In this document: piece by piece, positions 1 through 11,485 of the stretch
How positions within the stretch are numbered: the first letter of the stretch is position 1
How the letters are laid out: the number at the start of each line of letters is the position of its first letter
DNA from: Glycine soja
Lineage: Eukaryota > Streptophyta > Magnoliopsida > Fabales > Fabaceae
Length of the DNA stretch: 64,000 nt
Assembly: GCF_004193775.1 (NCBI RefSeq)
Contig: NC_041016.1
Coordinates: 45,756,767-45,820,766, forward strand
Direction of reading: 5' to 3'
Made by a program: the position numbers and the translations under genes
The notes under the pieces: generated by a model
What the model saw: the letters and a program-made list of their open reading frames with translations, nothing else
Databases searched by the model: none
Told to the model about the DNA's origin: nothing

Positions 1-1752
1 TGAGCAGGTCTATCCACGCGGGTTGAACACCTAATACTATATTTGGAACAGACCCAAAAGAAGGATAAAGTAAGAGTTGCATATGGACAGAAGAGGTCCC
101 ATTTTCTTTGATCTTCCGTACTGGTTTGATCTAGATGTTAGACATTGGTATTGATGTTATGCATATAGAGAAAAATGTATGTGACAGTGTCATTGGGACA
201 CTCCCTTAACATTCAGGGGCAAGACGAAAGATGGTCTAAATACCTGTCAAGATCTAGCTGACATGGGCATACAATCGCAGTTGCATCCCAAGGTCTGATG
301 GTAAAAAAATATAAATGCCTCCAGCTTGTCATATTTATCCAGAAAGGAGAAGATCAGTTTGTTCACGTGTCTGCACCGGGGTTAAAGTCCCACCAGGATA
401 CTCTTCAAATATTAAGAGGCTGCTGCAGTTCAAGGAGCTTAAGCTGGTGGGGTTAAAGCTCATGATTGCAATGTTGATGCAACAATTGTTAGTCGTAGCC
501 ATACGAGAAATTTTTCCTTACAAAGTCAAGTTAGCCATAACTCGCCTGTGCTTTTACTTCAATGCCATATGTAGCAAAGTCCTTGATCCGGTCAAGTTTG
601 ATGACCTGGAAAACGAGGCTGTAATTATACTATGCCAGTTGGAGATGGTATTTTCCTCTGCTTTCTTTGACATCATGGTCACTTAATTGTTCACCTTGGT
701 CAGAGAAATCAAATGTTGTGGTCCTGTTTATCTGTGCTGGATGTACCCGGTTGAGCGCTACTATGAAGATCTTAAAAGGGTATACCAAGAATCTACATCG
801 TCTAGAAGCATCTATTATTGAAAGGTAAATCGCAGAAGAAGCCGTTGAATTTTGTTCAGAGTACATTGAAAAAGGCTAAACCTGTTGGCCTTCCTGAGTC
901 TCGCCACAACGACAATAGTGGGCCGGTAAGGGTTCAAGAGAACTGCATGTTATCACTCCAAGTGTAGAAGATTTGTTACAAGATCACTTGTAATGTGTTG
1001 AACAACAACAATGAAGTTTTGCCATACATAGTTCAGCATGAACGTTTAGTCAAACAAAGTAATCCAAAAATGTCAATAAACTGGGTCTTGAAAAATCATT
1101 ACAAGACTTTCTCTGATTGGTTTAAAGATGCAATCTTTGCTGACAAAATGCTTCTAAAACATTAAGAAAGCTAGCTCATGGGCCTAAGAGAAATGTTATA
1201 ACTTGGCAAGGATACGACATAACAGTATTCCTTTTACACAAAAGCACAAGATGACAAAGAGTACAATGCAAAACAGGGGGGTCACCCTAAGGGCTGAATC
1301 TCAACACTTTGCAATTGTACATGATGACAATCCCTGTGTAGCTTCAGTCCCTTACTTTGGCTTCATTGATGAAATATGGGAGCTTAACTATGTCAAATTT
1401 ACTGTTTGTGTTTCAAATGTAAGTGGGTTGACAACAACACCGGTGTGCGGACTGATGATAGAGGATTTACGTTGGTAGACCTAAAGAACTAGTTTACCAG
1501 AATGACCCTTTCATCATGGTAGAACAAGCTAAGCAAGTATTTATGTGCAAGACCCTTGTGATGAAAGGTGGTTTGTGGTTCTACACGGGAAAAACAATTG
1601 GTGTTAATGTAGAAGATGATGATTCATACATGGACACTTATGTTAGTCCTTTGTCTACACAAATGACTTCTAACAGCGTTGGAGAAGAAGCTGATGACGT
1701 TCATGCTAATCATAATGAACATGATGAAGGAGAATTAATTAACATCGTCTAA
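1..1752 (+). pseudogene. TNP2-type CACTA transposase remnant (DUF4218 and DUF4216 portions)
   Basis: Broken reading frames encode recognisable blocks of the plant CACTA TNP2 transposase. A DUF4218-like part lies at about 315-830 (motifs GYSSNIKRL, LENEAVIILCQLE). A DUF4216-like part lies at about 1203-1752 (motifs FAIVHDDNPCVAS, YFGFIDEIWELNY, ending DEGELINIV before a stop). TNP2 is thought to be the catalytic transposase that cuts element ends. At least a dozen one-base insertions or deletions disrupt 1-900 relative to the near-identical copy at 4524-5272. The N-terminal transposon-associated domain would lie upstream of the window. It cannot encode a working enzyme as it stands. Confidence 0.85.
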
Positions 1753-1859
1753 CGTAATTTTCTAATATAGTAATTTCATTTCGGTACATTCATTTACATA
1801 ACTCATACAATGGTTTTTTATAATATTAACTAACTCAACTTTTTCTCTTTAAAGGACCA

Positions 1860-3998
1860 TGGCTACTCCACCTGCCTCGCCTCCTCCTCCTCTTCCTCTT
1901 CCTCCTCCTCCTGCAGACGCATCAGTGTCTCTATTTACGTTGAAGCGGACACGCAAGGCGACACAGCTACGAACATTGGCCACTAGATCACCTGGGGCAA
2001 AAAGACCTATGGTCAACGTCGATCCTGCTACCGGCAAGGCCGACGGTCCCACAAGAAGAAATTAAGAACATATTTGGGGATTGTCGCTCGTGATAAGGTC
2101 GACGTGACATATGACACCTGGAAGGAAGTCCTAACTAGTCAGAAGGATTTGATATGGGAGGATATTCAGGTATTTGAGTTTCTTCATTGATTTTCTTTAA
2201 TAGTCTAAATTTGTTATTTACTTACAATAAAACCTAATTTATTGTTTGTCAGCAGAATTTGAAATCCATGAAGCTTCTGACAGTAGGACAAAGAAGAAAA
2301 TTCTTCAGACTGTCGGCGAGCACTAGAGGCAGTTTAAATCTGACTTGACTTGAAAATAGGCACTTGCAGTCGACAAGACGGTGTGGACGACATTGTCTGT
2401 GAAAAATATGACATTACAAGGAAAATGGGCCCAGTTTTGTCAGACCCACAGAGATTCCTCATGGGAGGTATGTACTTTGTCATTTTAGTTGTTTTCCACA
2501 ACAAAATCACTTCTTATAATTCATTGTAATAATCATTTTCATTAATGTTAAACTTTTGCAGGATGTGCGGAAAAAGGCACAAGCCATCCAGAAGCAAAAC
2601 ACTGCCCCCCACGTATTGTCTCGTGGGGGTTATAAATATTTAGAACAAAAGCTCATGGCTGAGAAGACAAAGAAAAGACTGGAAGAAGCTGCCCAGTCTG
2701 GAAGCACTGAGAGCATCATTGACCCTCCATCTCCCATCAGACGCCACGTGAAGTGGAAGATGGCCCGCACGAAGAAAACTGGACAGATGACGTCTAAGGC
2801 AGCAAAGGAAATAGCTGACAGGATTGTAAGTCATTTTTAATTAATAATTATAATTATCTTTGTGTATTCTGTGAATTCCTTGGACAAATATGTGTTCGGT
2901 ACAAGATTCTTTGGACGAGCAGGCGTCACAGGGATCGTTCGTCCCCCATGGACGTCAAGATATCCTGATTGCTGCCATTGGGCGACTAGAGCACCCTGGC
3001 CGTGCTCGTGCTGCTGGAGCCGGTGTCACCATAAAGCAATACTTTGGATCGGCTTCACGAACGTCCCGCAGTTCTTCCTCCATGCCTCCTGAAGACCTAC
3101 AACAGTTGACCGAACAAATCAGAGACCAACTAAAGGAGTCAATCACAGAAAAAGTGACTTGAAAGCTGATAGGCATCCTTCAGCCAGATGTAGTCCCAAT
3201 TTCAGTCTCAGATGCAATCACAGGGACTTGCACTACCTCTAGAGCCAGAGGTTGGTCCCTCAGGTCCTCGTGTCAGCACAAAGAAGAGTTGTGTTACTCC
3301 CTCATGGATCGATCCTGGGACGGGTGACTCAGACAAATGCGGGCTATACATTGAAGAAAATCCTTCCCGCCTGGTTGCCCTAGGAAGACTTTATGAGGGA
3401 TCCACAATAGTTCACAACATCCCTTTGTTGCATGGCCAAGTGAAGGTTGTGTTGAGGAGGTTAAAGATGCAGAGGCTCTCGTTCCTGTACCCACTGACGA
3501 GGTTACCTTAGTGGGGCAGGCACTTAACACCTTCCTTGCTTGGCCAACACATCTTGTGAAGCGTTTATCAGAAAAGATATTTTACTCTGATTATATGTTT
3601 ATTTTTTCAATTAATTTGTTCACTGTAATCAAAACTTGTTAATTAACTATGTTTGATCAACAGGAAGCTGTGTCTCCAGCAAAACCTCCAGAAAGCCCGA
3701 ATGAAGAGGTCGATGATCCCCTATACCTGATGACATAGACCATCCCACAACTGTTTTTGAAGCCTCTCCAGGTTATGTGGGATGCTACCATATTCGGGGT
3801 GTTTAATCAAAATTTCTCGTTGTATATAAAGCACGAAGATCTCTCTGAAATTGCACACGGTGGTCAATGTCTCAGCATATCTGTTATACAGTTGTGGATT
3901 CTGTAAGTCATTTTAGATTATTGTTAATTACCAAAGTAATTGTTTTAAATTCATACATAATTAACTTTAGCTTAACAACACAGCCATCTGATTGAGAC
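1860..3998 (+). pseudogene. Second CACTA gene: proline-rich N-terminus and Ptta/En/Spm-type transposase domain, first part
   Basis: The likely start is the ATG at 1859, 108 bp after the TNP2 stop, followed by a proline-rich run and a basic patch (LKRTRKATQLRTLATR). Separate exon-like blocks follow at about 2045-2170, 2253-2470, 2562-2826, 2890-3162 and 3212-3530, with GT/AG-like boundaries. Block 2562-2826 contains RGGYKYLEQKLMAEKTKKRL and a basic SPIRRHVKWKMARTKK segment, typical of the plant Ptta/En/Spm transposase family. Block 3663-3900 leads into the Ulp1-like domain (LFLKPLQVMWDATIFGVFN). This protein class is thought to bind subterminal repeats. Internal stops, for example TGA at 3160, break it, and the nested element separates it from its C-terminus at 15970. 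Confidence 0.75.
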
Positions 3999-4001
3999 AA
4001 G
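3999..4001. repeat. Target-site duplication AAG, left copy
   Basis: AAG directly precedes CACTACAAC at 4002. The same AAG directly follows GTAGTG ending at 15966. A 3-bp duplication is the known hallmark of CACTA insertion. Confidence 0.9.
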
Positions 4002-4017
4002 CACTACAACAAATCTG

Positions 4018-4410
4018 TTAAATAATGAAGGTTATTTTTTCGTTTAGTGGAGGTTTTTACCCTCCACAAAATAAATTACGGAGGTTTTCAAAAACCTCCA
4101 CAGTTAGATTCGCCACAAGCAATTAGCGGCGGTTTTTGAAAACCTCAGGTATCGAGAACATTTTGCAGAGGTTTTTTTGTAGAGGTTTTAAACCTACGCT
4201 AACTGCGGAGGTTTTTTAAAGGAGGTTTTAAACCTACGCTAACTGTGGAGGTTTTTTAAAGGATGTTTTAAACCTATGCTAACTGTGGAGGTTTATTGGA
4301 AGAAGTTTTTATACCTTCACTAAATATGGAAGTTTTTTGTAGAAGGTTTTAAACCTATGCTAAATGCGGAGGTTTATTAAAAGAGGTTTTAAAACTATAC
4401 TATGGAGGAG
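4018..4410. repeat. Subterminal repeat array of nested CACTA, left side
   Basis: The motif GGAGGTTTT...AAAACCTCC and a longer unit built on AGGTTTTAAACCTACGCTAACTG recur about every 50-60 bp between 4040 and 4400. Several are short palindromes (GAGGTTTT/AAAACCTC). In CACTA elements such arrays are the binding sites for the TNPA-type protein; that role is inferred here. Confidence 0.8.
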
Positions 4411-4523
4411 TTTTTTTTTTAAATCATGCTAGCAATAGATGTTTTACAATTGATTTTCTAATTCTCCTTATTTTCTTGTATATAATGATTTTGTATACTC
4501 ATTTAGACCATCTTTTGTATACC

Positions 4524-5272
4524 CATTTTCTTTGATCTTCCGTACTGGTTTGATCTAGATGTTAGACATTGTATTGATGTTATGCATATAGAGAAAAATG
4601 TATGTGACAGTGTCATTGGGACACTCCTTAACATTCAGGGCAAGACGAAAGATGGTCTAAATACCCGTCAAGATCTAGCTGACATGGGCATACAATCGCA
4701 GTTGCATCCAAGGTCTGATGGTAAAAAAATATAAATGCCTCCAGCTTGTCATATTTTATCCAGAAAGGAGAAGATCAGTTTGTTCCAGTGTCTGCACCGG
4801 GTTAAAGTCCCACAAGGATACTCTTCAAATATTAAGAGCCTTGTGCAGTTCAAGGAGCTTAAGCTGGTGGGGTTAAAGTCTCATGATTGTCACATGTTGA
4901 TGCAACAATTGTTAGTCGTAGCCATACGAGAAATTTTTCCTTACAAAGTCAAGTTAGCCATAACTCGCCTGTGCTTTTACTTCAATGCCATATGTAGCAA
5001 AGTCCTTGATCCGGTCAAGTTTGATGACCTGGAAAACGAGGCTGTAATTATACTATGCCAGTTGGAGATGTATTTTCCTCCTGCTTTCTTTGACATCATG
5101 GTCCACTTAATTGTTCACCTGGTCAGAGAAATCAAATGTTGTGGTCCTGTTTATCTGTGCTGGATGTACCCGGTTGAGCGCTACATGAAGATCTTAAAAG
5201 GGTATACCAAGAATCTACATCGTCTAGAAGCATCTATTATTGAAAGGTAAATCGCAGAAGAAGCCGTTGATA
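4524..5272 (+). pseudogene. Fragment of a Tgm-type TNP2 transposase inside the nested element
   Basis: About 745 bp is nearly identical to host-element positions 95-840. It contains the DUF4218-like block as a 171-codon open frame at 4735-5250 (motifs GYSSNIKSL, LKSHDCHMLMQQLL, LENEAVIILCQLEMYFPP, YPVERYMKILKGY). It lies on the + strand, opposite to the nested element's own genes. It ends abruptly at AAGCCGTTGA (5272), where the host copy continues into TTTTGTTCAG. It has no start or stop context of its own. The most economical reading is capture of a piece of another CACTA family. It is less broken than the host copy at 1-860. Confidence 0.85.
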
Positions 5273-5380
5273 TTGTTGATTAACTATAAAATCTACCTAC
5301 AAAACTATAAAATTAATTAGCTTAATAAACACACGTACCAATTACAAATTGTTGTATTTCTCTATAATGATGTATGCATA

Positions 5381-6403
5381 TTAATTACTTACATGTGTTT
5401 GATCAGGAGTGAAATAACTAGCTAATTCTTCAGGGATCCTTCCTTCCTTCATTATCATGTAGGCCTTAAAAGCTGATTCTAAATTGTTGTATTTCTCTTG
5501 CCATTGGTTTGAAGATGGAAAGCCAACACCAGATGAAGAAGAGCTCAGACTAGAAGCTCGAAGTCTTGTGTTCCTGAAGGAACAACTCCTAATCCCATGC
5601 ATCGCACTCTCCCAGAGTGCTCTAACCCTAACACTCTACCAACAACATCAAGAGGAGAAACTTCAGATTCATCAACTATGCTTTGAGTCAATCCTACTTC
5701 AATTTGTTCCTGCAAACATGTAATAAAAGGAATTACAAAAGTTTTAAGATTAAGCACAATCCTTGAAAACAATGTTACTAAAGAAAAACATACCGCTATA
5801 GTCTTTGCTGCTTCATTTACAAATGATCCATCTTTCCTTTTATGAGTTTCAATATATAATTGTCCACGACTTGGTAGCTTCCCAGTTTCTAACAACTAAG
5901 ATAAATAAAGAGTAAGTAAACATTGAACTTTTTTAATTAGTAAAAGTTAACATTTAGTGTCATTACCAACTCATTTCTTCTTCTAGGATTAGCTTTAGAT
6001 CCACCAGTGTGTGGAATAACTTGCTTGCTTCGAATCTCTTTATTTCTCCTACAAAGTTCCTATATGCAAAGCAATTTCAAGTTTACAACTTGTAATAGTA
6101 ATCATATAATTAGCTATAAAAACAATTCAATAATTAAAACAATCTAATTGTACCAATGTGGATGGTTTATGACGATAATGAACAAAGCGAGCCCATTGAT
6201 CTTTATCTATGCCTATCGGCACATTTTTTATGATTTCATCTCTTGTTTTGGTTGGATCGTTGAATTCATTCCATAAGCTTTGCCTATTTGCAGCCCATTT
6301 TCTTCCCATACTCAATTTGCAATATCGTTTTGCACCAGCTTCATTAATCTTAAAATAAAATCGAGGCTAAAAAAAAGACAAATTTATCAAATATCATATG
6401 CAA

Positions 6404-6453
<50 letters not shown>

Positions 6454-7179
6454 AATAGTAAAGATAAAGTTTCTAAGTGGTATAGATATAAAAAGTTATA
6501 TATAACTAATTGACATACCTTTAAAATTGTTTCAAAGCAATCATCAAAATAAGCTTTAGGTACGCCTGAAGGTCCAGACCATCTATCATAATCCATAGGA
6601 AATAATTTGCAATCAGCTGCTAGTGTTCCAAGAAATCCTGCAAGCAAGGCTTGTGCTTCACCAATTGCTTGGCCTTGGTCATCAAAATTCACAATGATGC
6701 ATAACTCCCTAGGTAAGCTATTGACTCCCCTAACTTTCACCTTAATCTTCTTGATCGTTTCTTCAGAGTCTTTAACAGTAAAAGAATTTCTTAATAAGAA
6801 AATGTAATATACTTCATATGATGATAATTACAAAAATAAAAATAAAATACAATACTTGTATACCTATTGCCTCAACAGTCCAACAGTGTGTAGACTCACG
6901 CCCAACATGACGTCTAGTTGTTTCATCTTCTTGTGGAACTTCAGATGTTGATACATGAGAAAGAGGGACATTACCAGTTGGGACTTCAGGAGCTTGTATG
7001 GAATCACTTGGTGGGGAAGAAATATCAGGATTCATTGCTGGAACTTCAGATGTTGATTCATGAGAAAGAGGGACATTACTAGTTGGGACTTCAGGAGCTT
7101 GTGTGGAATCACATGGTGAGGGACATTGTGGTTGAGGTGCTGATTTTTGTGGATTTCTAAAACGCTTCACCTTTGGCAT
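5381..7179 (-). CDS. TNPA/Ptta-like second protein of the nested CACTA (multi-exon model)
   Basis: Starts at the ATG at 7177-7179 (MPKVKRFRNPQKSAPQ). It begins with a Ser/Pro/Thr-rich region that holds an internal duplication (two copies of APEVPTxNVPLSHxSTSEVP, about 7110-6930). Exon-like blocks continue at about 6740-6520 (VRGVNSLPRELCIIVNFDDQGQ, ending FDDCFETILK before an AG/GT-like junction), 6360-6150 (RKWAANRQSLWNEF, KDQWARFVHYRHKPST), 6060-5965, 5895-5795 (GQLYIETHKRKDGSFVNEAA), 5712-5600 and 5510-5390 (QWQEKYNNLESAFKAYMIMKEG, coiled-coil-like). The WxxF and ThrHKRKDG-type motifs match plant Ptta/En/Spm (transposase_24) proteins, thought to bind subterminal repeats. Exon edges are approximate, and a (TA)n run lies in one intron. 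No clear stop was seen inside the blocks, so it could still be coding. Confidence 0.65.
6407..6449. repeat. (TA)n microsatellite
   Basis: Uninterrupted TA repeat of about 43 bp in an intron of the minus-strand TNPA-like gene. Confidence 0.95.
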
Positions 7180-7369
7180 GACTACATATTCATGACAACA
7201 ATATTAAGAGAAAAATAAATAAAGAATAATAAAATTTAAGATGACATACTATCAAAATTAAAACAAGATTAAAATAATTAATAAATGAAATAATAACAAC
7301 ATTTATAAGTCAATCAACTATATCATATTTAGGCAAATGTGAATTTCTTACTATTTTAGGAGTTACAAT

Positions 7370-10300
7370 TCAATCAACTATGTCATCAAGCCTAGAAAAT
7401 TGTTCAAGTTGTTGCTCTTGGTATGGCTCATTTTCATATGCATTTTCTTCTACTTCTTCTCCCATGTCATATAAATCTCTTGGCTTTATGTGTACAACAA
7501 CACTCCATCCTTCATTGACAACATCATCTACATAATACACCATTTGTGCTTGAGATGCTTCAATGTATGGTTCATGTTCTTCACGATCACCAATATGAAT
7601 CAATCTATCAAAGTTAACACAATTAAAATTCCAACAATCCTTTTTATACCCTCTATCTCGTGTAGTATTAGCCCATTTACATTTAAAAAGAATAACAGAG
7701 AATCGCCCATAGTAGTTAATCTCAATGATATCTTCCAACTTCCCATAATAAGGTAAATCTGCTTGCCTTAAGTTGCCATCAACGCTACTTGAAACACATG
7801 ATGTGTTAGATGTTAAGAAAACACCATTGTTTTGTGTTTTTAATCCTTCTTCTCGAGCCAAGGTTCGAAATTTGAACCCATTAATATTATATGCAGTAAA
7901 TCTTGTTGCATTGTCCAAGGGTCCTCGTGCTAAAAACTTTAGATCAGTAGACATTTCATTCATTGTATCTGGATTCATAATCTAAAAAAATTGGAAGTTA
8001 GAGTTTGAAACAAAGACGGTAAAAAAATCCTTATCCACTAAATGACTACTCACCCGCTTTCTAAACCAATCAACAAACTCTTTATTGACTTTTTTCTCTA
8101 TCTCTGTAGACGAAGGTCTTCTTCCTCTTGAACTCCTTTTTATGAATTCTCTAAATTCACTACATAAATTAATTATTATAATCAATACACATGACTATTA
8201 TTTATAAGTAGTATAACAATAAAAGTTTATGTCACTTACTCCACAAATGGTGTGACTATAGTGAAATTAAGGAGCACATATCGATGAGCTTGCAATTTTT
8301 GCATTGGAGTTAAAGTGAACATTGAACAAGCTCCTACTGGTTTTCCAATTTGTGGGAAGATAGAGGACGCAAAAAAGGTCTCATTATCAATTGGGTTATC
8401 ACAAACACGTTTAGGTCTATTGAACCTTGTCTCGATATCTTCAATGTATCGAGAACAAAAGGTAAGAGACTCTTCAGCTAAATACCCCTCAGCTATGGAT
8501 CCTTCAGGTTGTGCCTTGTTTCTCACAAAGGATTTTAAGTGACCTAATTACCTATAGAAATAACTAACAATTAAAGAGTGTACAAGCAAGATATTTATAA
8601 TATAACATCATAAATTTAAATTATTTAAATCTTTACCTCTCTACTGGATACATATATCGATAATGCACTGGGCCTCTAAGTTTTGCTTCCTCTATAAGAT
8701 GAACAGTTAAATGAACCATAACTGTGAAGAATGATGGAGGGAATAACATTTATAAGTGGCATAGTGTAACCACAATGCGATCTTCGAGCAACTGAAGTTC
8801 TGGAAGATTTAAAGTTTTACCACAAAGTATTCTAAAAAAAGAACAGAACTCCACTAAGACAGAAGTCACATGGTCTGGCAACAAGTTACGAATTGCTAGT
8901 GGTAGCAATTGTTCCATAATAATATGGCAATCGTGACTTTTTAACCCAGATATTTTATTAAGTTTCTCATCAATACATCTGGAAATGTTACTTGAGTAAC
9001 CATCTGGTACTGTAATAGTCTTCAAAGTTTTCAAAAATAACTTTTTGGTACCACGTGTTAGTGAAAACAAAGTAAGGTGATACTTTCCATTATCATCTGG
9101 CCAAAGATCAGGCCTTAAGCCCATTTCTTGTAAGTCTTTTCGAGCATTAAGGTTGTCTTTTGATTTATCCTTCTCATGGAGCAATGTATACATGACATTG
9201 TCGCATACATTTTTTTCAATATGCATAAAATCTAGATTATGTCGTAACAAGTTAGACTCCCAATATGGAAGTTCAAAGAATATGCTTCTTTTATTCCACT
9301 GTGTGACTTCTTGTCTAGATCTTTTTCTTGTTCCATTTTGAATAGCTCCAGTTCCAAATGTAGTATTAATATGTTCCACTTGTCGAAAAATCTCAGATCC
9401 AGATAATTTTAATGGTGGGTTTCGTTCTTCTATGCTTCCATCAAAGCGAACACGGTTCAATCTAAATTTATGATTTCTACTTAGAAAACGACGATGCCCC
9501 ATAAAACACCACTTGTTACAATTTCGAAGGTGACAAGGTTCCGCATCTAAATTGCAAGTTGCGCAAGCCAATCCTGTGTGTATGTTCCAACCAGATAAGA
9601 TGCCTAAGCCAGGAAAGTCACTAATTGTCCACATAAGAGCTGCTCGCATTCTAAAATTTTCATTTAAGGATGAGTCATAGGTGTCCACACCACTCCATAA
9701 CTCACATAACTCTTCTACAAGGGGCTTTAGGTACACATCTATGTTATTTCCAGGAGATTGCTTGCCTGGAATGATCATTGATAGAATGAAGGAAGTGCGG
9801 TTCATACATATCCAAGGTGGAAGATTATAAGGAATTAAGAAAACTGGCCAGATGCTATAGGTAGAACTCAAGGTCCTAGCAGGATTAAAACCATCAGTAG
9901 CAAGGCCTAAACGAACATTTCAAGGATCTGAAGAAAACTCAGGATGGATTAAATCAAATGTCTTCCATGCCTCTCCATCTCTTGGATGCCTTAACAACCC
10001 ATCTTTATTGTCTTCCAAAACATGCCATCTCATATCTTTTGCAGTCTTACGACATGTGAACAATCTTTGCAATCTTGGTTTCAATGGAAAGTAACGTAAA
10101 ACCTTTGCAGCTATTTTCTTCTTCTTGTTGGGTTTCCATCTAGATGTACCACAATGCTTACAAGCATCCAAAATTTTTTCATCATCTCCCAAATACAACA
10201 TGCAGTGTTTTGGACAAGCATCTATCTTTTTATAATTGAGACCAAGCTTGTTAATAATTTTCTTTGCCTCATAAATAGAAGGAGGAAACTTTGCTTTTTC

Positions 10301-10873
10301 AAATGCGTCATTTAACAAATCCAATATCATAGTCATTGCCTTATCGCTTAATCCACACAAAACTTTTATATGATATAATTTGATTATAAATTCTAGTTTT
10401 GTGTACTTGCTTCCTTCATACAATGTTTGGCTCCCGTCCTTTAGAAGCTCATAAAAGCCATTATGTTCTTCTCTTGGTTCATCATTTACTATTTCATCTT
10501 CATTTAATGGTTGTGATGCACCTACATTAGGGTCATGCTGCCTATATTGTTCAAATGCGTCATTGATCATCATTTCCATTGGGTTTTGAGGTTGAACACC
10601 ACTATCTTGGAAAACATCTTCCACTTGAGAAGATTCTAATGCTTGCTTTTCACCATGAAGATCCCATATAACATAGTTTTGAGGAAATGGTTTATATAGC
10701 AAGTGATCTTCAACTATGTCTCTAGTTTGCCATTTCATAAATCCACATTTTGGACATGGACACCGAATCATTTCTCCTACAGCTCCATTCTTAAAAGCAA
10801 AATCTAAGAATTTACTCAAACCAATGGAGTAATCAATTGAGTTTCTGGCCTTTGAAATCCATGACTTATCCAT
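7370..10873 (-). pseudogene. TNP2-type transposase of the nested CACTA, interrupted by stop codons
   Basis: Starts with MDKSWISKARNSIDYSIGL, the usual N-terminus of the transposon-associated domain with its CPCPKCGF zinc-binding motif (about residues 36-45). The TNP2 core follows (FPGLGILSGWN, ACATCNLDAEPCHLRN, GHRRFL), then a DUF4218-like part (GYSSNISRC, GLKSHDCHIIMEQLLP), and a DUF4216-like part at 7978-7370 (YFG-related motif, DLPYYGKLEDIIEINYYG, KCKWAN) ending FSRLDDIVD. Breaks: TGA at 9922-9920 (a probable CGA-to-TGA change between SSDP and NVRLGLATDGFNP), TAA at about 8750 inside LCHL/MLFPPSFF, and TAA at 8550-8548 before LGHLKSF. Introns lie around 8640-8550, 8235-8186 and 7981. Its length is near normal for the family, and only point lesions silence it. 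Confidence 0.88.
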
Positions 10874-11395
10874 TACAAAAGATACCTAAACAATTTTATT
10901 AAAATAATTTATCACACTATGATAATATAACATAGTATAATATGTATTAAAAAAAAGTAAGTCCCCCACAAAATTATAATATAAATTAAGAAGAAAAACT
11001 ATAATAATTATTCTAACTAATTTTTATGTTACAGCTACTACCATATATGTTATAAAATAAGAATAGGTATTTAGAATAAAAACCAATGGAACCAACAAAA
11101 AAATGAATTACAAAAAATTATAATAAATTACACTTGTTAGCTAACTAGTAGAGGTCGTAACATAAAAATACTATCATGAAAATGTAATGTACGTTGTAAA
11201 AACATAAAAATAAAGATTTCAATGTTTAATCAAAATAAGAGAGAGAGATGAAGTACCTTTGAACTTCCAGTAAATGAAAGCAGAGGAATGTGTCTTTTGT
11301 TATTGCCTAACCAATTTCAGCACCTTTCAAGAACTTCAGCTACAAGCTTTAAAAAAAATAAGGAAATTAAATTAGTATTATATACGACAAGTTAG

Positions 11396-11485
<90 letters not shown>

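Noticed and set aside
1849..2052. Glycine-rich minus-strand frame opposite the proline-rich start of the second CACTA gene
   Set aside because: Antisense shadow of the CCTCCTCCT-type proline codons.
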